Assembly (NCBI GenBank): GCA_012845835.1
Contig: JABAKD010000013.1
Coordinates: forward strand, 5,826,628 to 5,890,627
Length of the DNA stretch: 64,000 nucleotides
Source: Undaria pinnatifida
Lineage: Eukaryota; Sar; Phaeophyceae; Laminariales; Alariaceae
Reading direction: 5' to 3'
The notes under the pieces are model-generated. The model was not told the origin of the DNA. It made no database searches and saw nothing but the letters and a program-made list of their open reading frames with translations. Made by a program: the position numbers and the translations under genes. Position 1 is the first letter of the stretch. Each line of letters starts with the position of its first letter. Shown here one piece after another: positions 12,430 to 24,500 of this stretch.

Positions 12430-13500
12430 GGCACCACCTTAAGGCACCTTAAGGCCGCGGGAAGGAGGTCACTTTTCTGACTCTGTTTTCGGTGGCTCAA
12501 AGCAGCTCGCGCCGGCGGATACGTGGCATCCTTTTATATGTTTTTTGGTTTTCCGGCGCCAACTGAAACCCTGTCTAGTCGTGCTGTTTGGAATCGCGGT
12601 AAGCACCGTCGCCACGGAGTGAGGCGCAGGGCAGCTCGCCTTAGTGACCAAAACCTCGATGGTAGTCAATTTTGGAGGGAGTATCATACTATGGGAATAT
12701 TGTCGCATGGCCTTGATTTATAGCGAAGAACGAACTCTGAGAACAGGAACCATGGTAACTTCTTCAGCCTCGTTCTCAACTAAAACGAAAAAGTTGTCTC
12801 CCGGTTATAGATGGCTAGTCGGATATAGTTTTAGTTTGTCGGCTTTCAGGGAAATATCCCTGCCTCATGTTAATTTGTCGGCGTTTTCGTAAAAGCCGTC
12901 TGCCTTGATACGCTTGTAGGCGGATTTGTTTCTTTTTGCAGGCTAGTAGTATGGCTCTACGTGTATTTCCTTCCCCGTGCCAGGAGTTTTATCACAGTTT
13001 TATTGTAGGAGCTCTACACTGGCAAGCATTTTGCCAGAAACGTTGGCTTGCGTTGTTGTTGGGTCCTCTTTGCTTGGCCAACAGCTTCGTTTTTGGGCTA
13101 TACAATTATGCGCTTCGATGTTGTTGTCGCTGCTCAACGAACTAGCGCCAGAGAAATAGAAATCTGTGGACGCTCGCCCAGTACAGCGACAACAACAAAA
13201 AACATCGAATTGCATCATTTCATAAGGTTGTGAGCCTCGCCCTCTGATCTGCACATCGAAAAGGCATAGGCGTAATTTCACTGGGGAGGCATTTCTCGCA
13301 TTCGGTATTGGGCGAAAGGGAAGAGTTGCAGAAGTAACGCGGATATTGTCTTGTTGGTAGGGGCGGGCAGGGTTCGGGCGGCCAAGAACACTCTGTTTTC
13401 AGCCGTATAGACAAACAACAACAAAAACTGTGCCTGGTACCCGGTAAGACCGACTATCACAACTAATGCTGTAGACTACCGCTTTTGTTGGAATTGTTTT
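12430..13500. other. No gene recognised
   Basis: No exon or RNA gene could be supported. The open frames here have neither domain signatures nor splice sites in agreement. Confidence 0.35.
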
Positions 13501-13506
13501 ATCCCC

Positions 13507-13790
13507 TTTGACAACTGCGCCCCCCCTCCCAGGGTTCGGGGAAAAATCACCAGGAATTAGAGTTGCATCGTTTTCGCAGCAGCAGCAGCAGCAGCAGCTA
13601 GAGGGTTAACTGAAGCCCTTGCACAACTGCACCCCCCACCATTTTGGGACCAATCACTAGGGATTGGGGTGGGTAATTTTTGCAACAGCGTTAGGGTTTA
13701 ACCCCTGATTTATTGTGCCCCAAGCTTCTGGGAAAAATCAATGGAAATTTTGAGGTAGATCATTTTCACAGCGGTAGAAAGGATAATAGA
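13507..13790. repeat. Three degenerate units of about 100 bp, one with an embedded (CAG)n
   Basis: Units begin near 13507, 13618 and 13705 and share a C-rich head (CAACTGCxCCCCCC), a GGGxAAAATCA middle and a TTTTCxCAGCxG tail. In the first unit the tail has expanded to (CAG)7 at about 13577-13598. Further relatives lie at 14535-14630 and about 39565-39655, so this is a dispersed repeat family. Confidence 0.65.
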
Positions 13791-14034
13791 CATGGCCTGG
13801 TGTGTGTTCGGTATCGCTTTGTCCTGCATGTTCTTGCCGGTTTTGTAAGTCGAGTCACAAATATCTACCGAAAAACACGGGAAGGAATAATAGTCGTGGT
13901 GATGGATCGCCCCCTGTCTGGATACGAGGTTTTTGCAGCAGAGCTGGCAGGCGGGTTTCTCGGCGGGTGTGCGAATAGAGCAGCACATCGCGGAATATGC
14001 TCGCGAAAATATTTGAGCGCTCTCTCGTTGTAGG

Positions 14035-17000
14035 AGTGTTGCCTCGCGGTGCCTGTTTGTGGGGCGCTTACGGCAGCACGTTTTGGTCGGGGTGGATGCA
14101 TCTGCTGGCTGTTTGTCGCGAACATGTCCTCTTGTATGTATGGTCCATGTAGTTTATTGGTCTAGGGAGGCCTTCTGGCACAATGACACTAATAGTTCAA
14201 ACGCTGGGGGCCGTTGGGATGCGTTAGGCGTAGCGCGGGCATTGACTACGAGCTTTTCAAGCGGACTACCGTGTGGGGTGTACTCATGTGATGCGTGGCC
14301 ATAAGGGGGGGGTGCATGTAATCATGTCATGCATGGCCGTAATCCCTGGGACCAGAGACACATGCGTCCTTCAAGTGTCGGGAAGGAGCTCGTCGGGTTT
14401 TCGACGACCGGGCAGGAATTGCTTACACGAAGCGTAAAGCGCCGTGAGGTGTTCGGCGAGTCAGGGTGGAGGGGGGCGAGGAACGGTGTGTGATGGAGAC
14501 TTTCAGCGGCACTACTGCTCGTACTGTACAGAGGTTGAACTCTTTAGAACTGCACCCGCGGTTTTGGGGACAAACCACTTCAAACTAGAGTCGACTCATT
14601 TTCGCAGCAGTACAAGGGTTAAAACGCTGCACATGCCTGCACTACAGCAGAAACCTTAGCTCACAGCAGCTGACAGCAGCACTCTCGCGAGCAAAATCGA
14701 TCCTCGGCATCTGCGAAGGGTTTTGTCGGTTTCAAGCGGAGGAGGAGACGCAATAAATATTGTTTAGCTAGGGAATCTGAAGACGAAGACCACGTGTGGC
14801 GCGATAGGATGACTGCTGTAGTACTGTTTTTGGTGGCCAAAAAGTGTTCACCTGGTATCAAAGACGGGGGGGGCTTCTCAAAAGACTTAACAAACTGCCC
14901 CAACACCTTCGGAATAGATACCGTTGGTATGTTTTACAGTAATAATATTCGGTACGATATATATATATATCTGTGTGTGCCTACATCGTAGGAAAAATCT
15001 TGGGCAAGCACTTTTATATTATTTCTCGCCGTCAGTGTTTGGGTGGCGTATAGACGCCTCAACAGGTCAGGAGCCTCGGAACATTTGGCGAACACCCCGA
15101 CCATAGATATTGTGCAAGATAATATTGCCAGCAGAGTCCAGCTTTCCCTGGCGACAAGTCGCTATTAAGGTATCTGGTGATGATTATGCGGACATGGGTG
15201 TGGCAAGGGGGTGACCGTCCTCGAGACAGTGTAGTGGTTTCCGCAAGAAATCCTACCGTTAGGGCGCGGGGCGGAAAGCAGTGGCGGCTGTTGACGTGGA
15301 CTGCCAACGAGGAGTCTTTCCTAGGTGCTACAACTAGCGCAGTTGGGGATCTGTACGCATATGGCCCAATCGACCTCTGCAACCGTTTATCCTCATGACA
15401 CTGCACAGCACAGGGGGGGGGGTGGCGCAAAACCAGTGCATTCAATGTTTTCTGTCATGAAACTTGGGAGGGAAAAATCGAGAAAAGGCGGTGACGGTTA
15501 CGGCAACTTCTGAGGTATCCTTCTGAGAGGGGGGCGTGATAGGTTGTTGGGACAGGGGGTATGTTTTGTGTCCGATCTGTGATGCAAAGGGGGCTGCACG
15601 ACACGCGCGTAGCATCATAATCCATGTCCTGGGTTGCTTGCCCGCACTACTGACCAGACAAGTAGATGGTTTATACGGCCAAAATTAATGCTGTATTAAG
15701 AGCAACATATAGATATTTATACAGTAATATTCTGTATTATTCGTACTCTTCCCGATATTAAAGCCCGGGGGGAGAAAAACAAATTTATAAAATAGATGTA
15801 TGTGATGTTTTACCTAGCTCAAAATTCCCCACCTAAAGTATAACTACCAATACTTACCATTATAGTGGACAAAAAATAAGACACCTCCCAATAAAAACTC
15901 ACTCATATAGTATATTACGAGTACCAACAACGCAGCTTGCAAAGATGACCTGAAGTTCGTCAAACTCACGGCTGACGTCATTGAAAATTAGTTATAAAAT
16001 TACCACAACGCTATTTTGGTTGCTGTGGTATCCTGGCCTACCGGTATGCTCGTGGGACTGTAAAAGGTTAACAGCCCAACCAAGTATCTGGATGCTAGCT
16101 CCAAAATGGAGTGGACATTGTGTTCCGTCACGACGGGCGCACGAATGCACAACTCGGAGATTCTGAGCGCAATTTGAGTGCGCCAATCTGGGTAGGGCTT
16201 AAGGGACCCCTTCGGCCAAAACAATTACCAGGTACCTGGTAAATTTAAGTGCGTCTTTCGAAAAAAGTTGTTTATTACAGAAGCAATACTAGTTCTGGTA
16301 TTATAGTCTAATGCGCCGTATCATGACTCCCTTCCGAACAACGCATAGCTCATTCTCCTACCGAACAACGCATGGCTCCATTGTTAGGCCTTGGGCCATC
16401 TCCCGACCACCGTATAGCCCGTTCGTTCCGCAGTAGCTTCTACTTGTAGGTCCTAGGAGCTGTTGGGTACCTTGGTTCTGCAAGGGAGCACAGTCATTGC
16501 TGTGTTTCGCATCATCAAGCGAAATTGCTCAAAGCAAGAAACTTGATAATTCCAGACGTCCTATTTGATATCTACACTCTGCTGTGGCCGCGTAGGACGC
16601 TACGGATGGTCGAACTTGAGCCCAAGGAAGGTTTGCCTACTATTAATAGTGCTCGGTGTTGTCGCCGATCTCTGAGTTAGACCAGTATCAGCAGCCTAAG
16701 AGAAACTGCCTTTTTTTATTCGTCCACGGGTAGCAAAGAAAGGTATGGGGAGTTGTTTTCGAGAAATAGGTGTTTTTCGTTATGAAGAAGGGCGCACCGG
16801 ATCGATCCGGCGTCCGAGATGAAAAAATCCGCCTGTGATCCACGCTCTCTTAAACTGCCGTGAGGGAGATGTTTCGAGCATTATCACTGCTGGAGAAATT
16901 GTTTTCAGCGGGGAGTCGTGAAATATGTCGAAACTATACCCGCAACAGTATTGCAGCTGTAAAAAAAATGGAAACATGCATTTTCTCAAAACGGCTGTGA

Positions 17001-17170
17001 AATGCGTCAAGTGCTCTTGGATGTTATAGACTATATGATTACCTTTTTTACATAGGTGGCTGACGTTTTATTTCCGAATAATCCCACCGTAGGGTTTGCA
17101 TTTTTTGGGTTGAATGTTTTTTTTCCGACCGATTTGACCGGTTAGGCTCCTCATGAAGTAAGTGTGGAAA
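14035..17170. other. Gene-poor stretch
   Basis: About 3 kb without supportable genes. It contains one more copy of the CAG-tail repeat (14535-14630) and a partial GCTTGCAAAGATGA-type repeat near 15935-16000. A perfect palindrome, TTACCAGGTACCTGGTAA, lies at about 16226-16243. Confidence 0.4.
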
Positions 17171-17171
17171 C

Positions 17172-17468
17172 TGACGCGTGCTACGATAGAGGTGCACCAC
17201 GTTTTTTCCTAAAACTACCCCTCACTTTGGGAGGGGGTTAAGACATGTTCTTACACGTCCTTCTTTAACCCAAAAACTGATTTTGGACAAAGATGAAAAA
17301 AACCCTGCTTTAGCGCGGATGAAAAATCCTACCATGGCCTAGGCATACAACTAGAAGCATCATGCAAAAATAGAATGGGGCGTATTTCCAATGATTTTTG
17401 GTTAAGGAGACCTGTCATTCAGAAACCATTTGAGACGGAAAATGCAACCTCTGTCGTAGCACGCGTCA
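17172..17468. mobile_element. MITE with about 25-bp terminal inverted repeats and an AACT target duplication
   Basis: The left end, GACGCGTGCTACGATAGAGG, is inverted at the right end (CCTCTGTCGTAGCACGCGTC) with one substitution. AACT flanks the termini on both sides, fitting a 4-bp target-site duplication. The interior has no long open frame. A diverged second copy lies at 21997-22260. Confidence 0.85.
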
Positions 17469-17470
17469 AC

Positions 17471-17863
17471 TATCGGCTAGTAGGGCAATCTTTAGAGTGC
17501 ATTTTTTTTTAGTATTCACAGCGCATAGAGGCGTTGGTCGTGTTGCGCGAGCGAATGAATGTGTTGGAAGGCATGTTTCGGGTGGAGGTATTGAGCAGGT
17601 CCTGTTAGGAGCTCAGAATCGCCTGCTGGACCCGTAGCGTGGAATGACTCTTCCTTTGTGCTATCATAAAAGCCGGCATCACGGTTAGCCTCTTTAGAGC
17701 GGCATCAGCTTTTTCTTGGGATAAAACAACATGAAATTAGTATAGGGTGGATTTTGCAGTTGTGAACGGGTTAATGCTGCGGTGCTCGACGCCTGGCCGC
17801 CCAACCACCGCACATGTCCAACAGCAGGTCCCAACTCCTCCGCAAGACGCAAGCCAACAACCC
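17471..17863. other. 3' flank of the dynein-2 intermediate-chain gene
   Basis: This is downstream (minus strand) of the stop codon at 17864. It probably holds the 3' untranslated region. No clear polyadenylation signal could be assigned. Confidence 0.3.
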
Positions 17864-18565
17864 TCAGCCTCCACCCCAAAGAACGGATTGCAGCCATTCT
17901 TCCATCCGCTCCCTCTCTGTTGGATACGCACCCGTACTGCCATCTAACTCGTCACCCCGTGCCAACTTAGCGCCGCTCCGTGGTCGAAAAACACGCCCGG
18001 AAAGACCTCTCGTGAAAACCGAACTCCCTATCGAGACGGCCACTCGAGGCCGGCTTCCCGTGGCTAGTGTCTCGCTCGACAGCGCCAACCCCGGCAGGTG
18101 TGAACCTTGCGGCAACGACGACGACGGCGGCCATCGCTTCCCCCCTCGCCATCCTTCCTCGTCCTGATCAAACGCCCCTCCCGATGTCGCATTACCGCCG
18201 TGCTGTCTTTTAGCCTCCCCGCTAAAGTCCCCCCCTCCCCCCAAACCTCGAAGGCTTCCATAATTTTCGCCCCATTTCCCCCCTTGAATGCTTCCGTAGC
18301 TTCTCCGGCGCCGCCCGAGTCCCCCCGAACTGATGGGGGATGGCTCAGACGCGACGGGGCGGGCATCATCCTCGAGGACGTTGAAGGCGTGCAGTGTGCC
18401 CGCGGTGTCGAGAACAAAGAAGACAGCCGCCCTGTGCTCCGACCACGCGATCGACGAAATTCCGGCGGGCCAGCGAGTGGTGCCGCTGTCGTTGTCGGCC
18501 ACCGCTGTCGCAGGCGTGTACTCCGAAATGTGCTCCCAGACAGCTAAAGGTACGGCACAATCGTC
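17864..18565 (-). CDS. DYNC2I1: WDR60 terminal exon
   Basis: The acceptor (CGTACAG|GAC) is at 18565 and the stop at 17864. It encodes the last WD-type blade (AGISSIAWSEHRAAVFFVLD), a Gly/Ser-rich low-complexity insert, and a C-terminal helix ending SVLWGGG. The long plus-strand open frames opposite are shadows. Confidence 0.88.
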   Translation of the reverse strand, partial: DDCAVPLAVWEHISEYTPATAVADNDSGTTRWPAGISSIAWSEHRAAVFFVLDTAGTLHAFNVLEDDARPVASEPSPISSGGLGRRRRSYGSIQGGKWGENYGSLRGLGGGGDFSGEAKRQHGGNATSGGAFDQDEEGWRGGKRWPPSSSLPQGSHLPGLALSSETLATGSRPRVAVSIGSSVFTRGLSGRVFRPRSGAKLARGDELDGSTGAYPTERERMEEWLQSVLWGGG

Positions 18566-21500
18566 CTGTACGTGAAGCATGAGAGAGTGAGCATAGCAGT
18601 GAGGCAAGGGTGGGGGGAGGGGGGGTGACGACAAGGAAGGGGCGTGATGAGAAGCGAAGGACAAGGTAAAAGATACGCCGCTATGAAATGTCCGCGAGGC
18701 GGCGGTTCCGACAAGAAGAAGGGACGAGGAAGAATGCCACATATGTCTTCGCCAAACGCCGGTCACATCACTAGACCCCTAACGTGCCTCTTCAAAAACA
18801 AAGCACCCCCATTGCTGTAAAACCAGCCGGAACGCACTTAACTCACCTTATACAACCGGACACTTCCATCCCCACATCCCGCCAGAAAATACCTCCGAAA
18901 AAACGGGCTGAAGCTCAAGCACGTCACTCCTCCCATCGCCCCGCCCTCCCCTCCATCCCGTTTCCTCCCTCCTGACTCAACCACAACGGACGACGCTGCG
19001 CTTGTTCCGGTCGCCCCGCCGAGACCTGTCCAAGCGCACCGCAGCGGCACGCGAAAGGCTCGCGGCGGGGGCGGATCTCCAAGTCGAGAGGCGTGCGCGA
19101 CTCGGTCAGCAGAATCGGCCACTAAAAACCGATTTGGGTCGTCCAGCGAAAAGGCCAGAGCACGTGATACGGAGGCGGTGACACCGGGGGGCGTAAACCC
19201 CGCGGTCGTGGAAAAAGCCGCCGCAGAGCGTAGCGACGAGGTTCCGGAGGGGGTTACTCCCCCCCCTCCGGCTCCTCCAAGGTGTCCTGCGGGGTTGCTT
19301 CCAGGCTGCAGAGATTTTGATAGAGTGAGGCGTATTCTTCCGCCCGGACTGAGACCTAGGTCGGTCTGAGGAAACCGGCAGGGGGGCGGCGGGATGGGAG
19401 GAATAATTTGGCACTAGAGTATAGTAAAAGAACTAGAAGGGGTACCGAAGGTTTCGTGCCCAGAACCGTGCCTAAGACGGTGTCCCGACCAAAACAAAAA
19501 CAACGTTCACGAATTGCATCGTGCTGCTTATTTTGTGTTTTTTCGCTGCACTCCGCTATTTCTAGCGAAACACGTGGAGCTCTACCAGCCAAAATAAATG
19601 CGCGAAACCCGTCAGCCTGATTAGCGAGCGGCAGAAGCCGCCCCCCGAAACGCTCGGCTTGCCCAACCGCAACTAGAAAAGCTCCCAAGAGTAGCTAGCA
19701 AGTCACACCGACGGTGAGAAAAGTGTTGTTGTTGTCCGGAGAAGGGCTTGAACGTTGACAAAGACGCAGGGCGCCACCAATTTACCCGTTCCCTGCCCCC
19801 CCATTTTGTCACGCCTCCTCCTAGAATCAAGAAGTGCGTAGGGCTTTGCTGTCACCCCAACTGCGAACGAAGAAGCCAAACTAGGTCTAGCTTTAGTCGC
19901 CCGGCGTCCATTTGAGCGGACCACGTACGGCCTGACTTTTTGTTTTCCACGGGCACGCTTAGTAGACGGTGACCCCCGGGTCTAGATTCTGGTTTCCTTG
20001 ACGTACACGTAGCGAACTACTTATGATTGCATAACTTTGATTTCCTACAGTGTGAATTTCGCCAGCGAGGCACGGCCCGAAAAAAAAGAACTGTGTCGTG
20101 GTGTCGCTTACCCGTGAACCGCCCTCGTCTGCCAGCTTCACCTCCGTCGCCAGCCAGATCGAAACGGTGCCTCGATCGTCCAGAGAGGCCATCTGTAGCG
20201 CACGACATGATACACCGTGGAACCGGCAGCATAGGTTTTGTTACAAGAAATGGAAAAAAAAAATGTCAGCTTGTGAGATCGATTGTTGGAAAACTCGTCT
20301 TTGAAAGCTGCATGTACATAATGTTTTCCGTCTGTAAATAAACCGTGGCTTGCAGGAGGTGCTTCCTCCGCAGAGGAGGCTATTGAAGGGGAACGAATCC
20401 GTGGATATTTGTTTCCAATGCGTGTGCAGCGATAAATTGGTTGTTTTCGTTTTAGCAGACGAAGTGATATTTGATGGCCTACAATGAGGGATCCTCGGGC
20501 CCTATCCCGTTGGCATTTCCTAGAGGATACACGGGGAGGGATTGCCGATCACGATTGCGAATTATATCATCAAGAAAACACCCACGGAGCCCATGAATGT
20601 AACCGGAACGGCATGGCATGGGCGTTCGCATACAGTAGCGCCGCGGGTTGTTCACGATGACTTGAATTGTGATCGTGTCTGCCGCACAGAGAGTGCACAC
20701 CGACGTGGGTTTTCTCGAACAAGTATCAAAGCCCTGCTGCCTCCCTTGTATAGGTAAATGTGTGCTTCCATATATATATATATCAGTACATGAGGCACAT
20801 GCCACCGAAAAGCTGCACCGTTTAGTTTGTGAGACTCCTTGCTTGAGGCCCTCTATATCCTATATATACTCCTCTAACAACGAAATAGTTAATGCCTCGA
20901 AACCGTATGAATTAATGAATTTTTCCGCCCTCTATAATTGTTTTTAACGAGAATGTAAAAAATACACTTCAGCTACTGGGAGATCGAGGATTTCGTCGAA
21001 GCTCATCTTCGCCAGCTGTGTGTGATACTCGCAACCAAGCCTGTTCTTTTTTGCGCACCGTGAGATCGAAGGTTTCGTCGAAGCTCCTCTTATTATGCAA
21101 GCTGTAAACCTCACCAAAAAAGATAAAACTTAGGTTTGAGTAGACCCTTGAGAGCAACCATTGTGATTATCAAGCCCATGGCCTAGGCATAAGTATTACG
21201 TATTGCAAAAGAATAGTAACGTTCCGACGACTTTGGGTTATAATAATTTTGGTGTCCACGTACAGCGACAAAACAACGTATACATGAGCGCGGTTTAATC
21301 ATGGCGCGAACATGCGCATACGGCAGGCCGTGCAAGCTGTGCACGTGTATGACGGGTACTTTTTGAGTTGGAGCTCGACGGGAAAATCGCCGTCCGCTAA
21401 AATAATCTGGCAGCCCGGGTGGGATTGCTTCGTGTGAAGGATGCTGCATGCGATCGTCAGTTTTTTCCGTCGATTTTTCCCTCTGAGGCCCGAAAACGGC

Positions 21501-24500
21501 AAAGAGCCCCGTTATTCATTTAACCATTGTGGCTACCTCTGCTCTATTATGTAGATATTCAAATACTAATTATATTCTATTCTATATTCTAATATTATAA
21601 TTCTATGTAACACCGTCACTATTTATTGATGCGATAGATACCCTCCGTCTCATTGGAATATGGAAATAGTTCGGGACGCGCTACGTTAAAACCGAGAACT
21701 ATGCAAAAAGTTCCACGACGGCAGGCATGGGGTATCATATCGGCACAGCGAGATAGATGGTTGTAGCCGGGGAAAAAAGTCGACGAGTGCAGCAGCCGGC
21801 CGGCAGGTTCTGGTTCGAGCAATGCGCCGAAGAAACGTCCCACTATAATAGGCAAAACAAGAACGAGTTCGGTCGCTGCCCGCGATTTGCGGTATAAAAT
21901 AGTGGTCTCGAAAAAAATCTCCCTATTGGTTTGGGCGTCCTCTCAAAAACTACAAACTCACTTTCGGTCGAAAAAACACGTGTAGAGTTCGCCCCCTACG
22001 CCCGCTACGATGGAAGTGCACGACGTGTTCTTTTTCCCGAGATTCCTCTATTTGGGAGCTTAAGACCTCTCCATAACACCGGTTTGGAGAACCATAAAAC
22101 TACTAAACCGGATGAAAAATCACACCATGGCCTAGGTACACAACCGGGGAATCTCATGCAAAAAAAAAATGGCCTATCCGACGATCATGGGTCAAGCAGC
22201 CCCGTCATTCAGAAAAAAAAATCGCCAAAATAAGGTATACCTCTATCGAAGTACGCGTCTTCTGTTCAATGACCTTCGCGTGCAATACTAGCTCGAGAGG
22301 CACACCCACACCTGGAACGTGTTCGTGTCTCCGAGGGACATCATTTCTCCCCTTCCGCCTCCTGCATCCACCCCTCCTTCGGGAACGGGGATGGGAACAA
22401 CGGACACAACCGCGGAGGCGTGCCCGTGCCCGGCGTTGGATATTCCCGAGTCCCCCCCCCTACCCCCACTCCCACCAGCCGTCGTGTACGTGGGTGGACG
22501 AAGGCCGCACTGCAGCCCCAGCCCTCGCGCCTCCTGCCAGGCACCGAAACAAAAAGCACGCCGTTTCGCGTAGTACCGGGGGAGCGGGGTGTGAGTTTTT
22601 CGGGCAACAGCGTATGATGTTAGGTTCTTATCCTTTCAAAATGAGAGGAGGTACGCCACGCACTTGTAAACCCCAAGTAGTTCCCCCCGAAAAGTTCGGC
22701 TCAACAGTTCTAATGGAGTTAACCCGTTACCACGCCAACAATGAAACAAAATGATAGCACGATACACATCCGTATGTTGTCCACCTTCCGAGAAAAATAG
22801 CGTGGACCTGTGCTGTTTCGACACAGTTCGAACTAGTTTCTCCAAACCACGTGTAGGTTTACCTTCTGGGCGGGCTAGCTGGGACGTGAGGGGGCGTCCT
22901 CCAAACAACTACTAATCTACCACGTTCGGTATGGATATTATTAGTTGTAGGTTCTTGCGAGACAACGGTGTGGCACCACGAGCGAAGAAGAGACAACGAA
23001 AAACTCCAGCGATGTAGCGACAACAGACTCCCGGCGGAATACCCCGATGCCGGTAGTGTTACAGCGTGGGCGGCTGATTTCGTTACAGCAGGTATTTAGT
23101 GCTTGCCGTCGCCAATTCCTTCCACCCAGAGTACTAGCTGCCTCGAAGTTCAATACGGTACGGCAGGAAGTTTGTTTGCATCAGGTGGAAGTCTCCGCAG
23201 AAGTAAGGCCACTGGAAGCTTCGACGTGGATTCGATACCATCCCCGGCGGAAAAAAACGCGTTTTATAAAGGAAACCCAAAACATAGGAAACATATCGGA
23301 AACTCTTCAAGGAAAACACCCCGAGAAAAAACATTTCAGCAAGCAAATCGATTGCGTTATCACCATGAAACCCCTTGCCTCTACGCTCTGCGTTAACGAC
23401 GAAAAAAACTTCAGCAGGGCAACTCGTCTGTTCTTTGTCACTACAAAACCCCTTGCCTCTCTGTGAGGAAGTAGACTAAAAATGTCGCACAACAAATGCT
23501 ACTCGAGTTATTTCCTTCTAAACTCGTTTTTCCACCACATTCTCCCCCACTAAACCTGACATATTTCCCACATTATTGCCAGGAATCCCGATGAGGTACC
23601 CAGTATCCAATGCGACTTTTTCGGTATTGGAGTGACTTGCAATGATCCCATACATTGCTCTCATCGTTGTTTGCAAGTGGTTGAGTTTTACAGGTTCTTG
23701 AACGCGAGAAAATCCCTTTTTTTCTGCTTCTTTTTCTGGGAAAGACAGTGAGAATCGAACCTGCGACCTCATTGTTCATAATATCACATCCTGCCGTCGA
23801 CGCCATTGTGAGGAAGTAGACTAAAAATGTTGTACAACAACTAAATGCTACTCGAGTTATTTCCTTCTAAACTCGTTTTTCCACCGCAAATCTCTACCCG
23901 TACGCTCTGCGCTCTTCCGCACGTGACCAGCACCTTCGTCTTACCTCTGCCCGACTCGAAGAAATAGGCTCGCGCAGGTCCCAAAGGAGCAGGCATGCCT
24001 CCGCCGTTCCCACCACAACCACGTGCGGTTGGTGGAGCGCCAGGCAAAGGCAAGAAAACAGGCCTTCCCCGTACAGAACGCTCGAAGGTGATCCCTGATA
24101 CAAAATCAGCACGGGCCAGAAAATAGGTTATACAGACGGGAATACAATATATATATCTCACGGGTTTAACTTAGCTCCACGCACGTTTTTTTCTGGGGGG
24201 GGGGGGTATACTTGAATTTTGTGAGGGACTTGTGTTTGTTTGTTTTTAGAAGCATCGAAAAGGTTGGGATTTTTTTCTTGTGGTGGCCTTACATGCCTCG
24301 GCTGCGACGACGAGAAGCTCCCTGCAACAGCCAGAGAGTATAGTGGTATAGCTGCGCGAATGCCTGCTTCAGCCGAGGCATGGAGGCGCTCTGCGAAGGC
24401 CTGCTGCAGTCAGAGTGTGGTAGAGTCGCTTGCCGCTAGGTCCTAGCGCCAGCAGAGTAATTCTAACTGCAATCCAACTTCTTGTGCGCGTTATTTTCGG

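Noticed and set aside
17814-18547. Plus-strand open frames over 17.8-18.5 kb
   Set aside because: Shadows of the terminal WDR60 exon; Arg/Pro-rich composition follows from the opposite strand.
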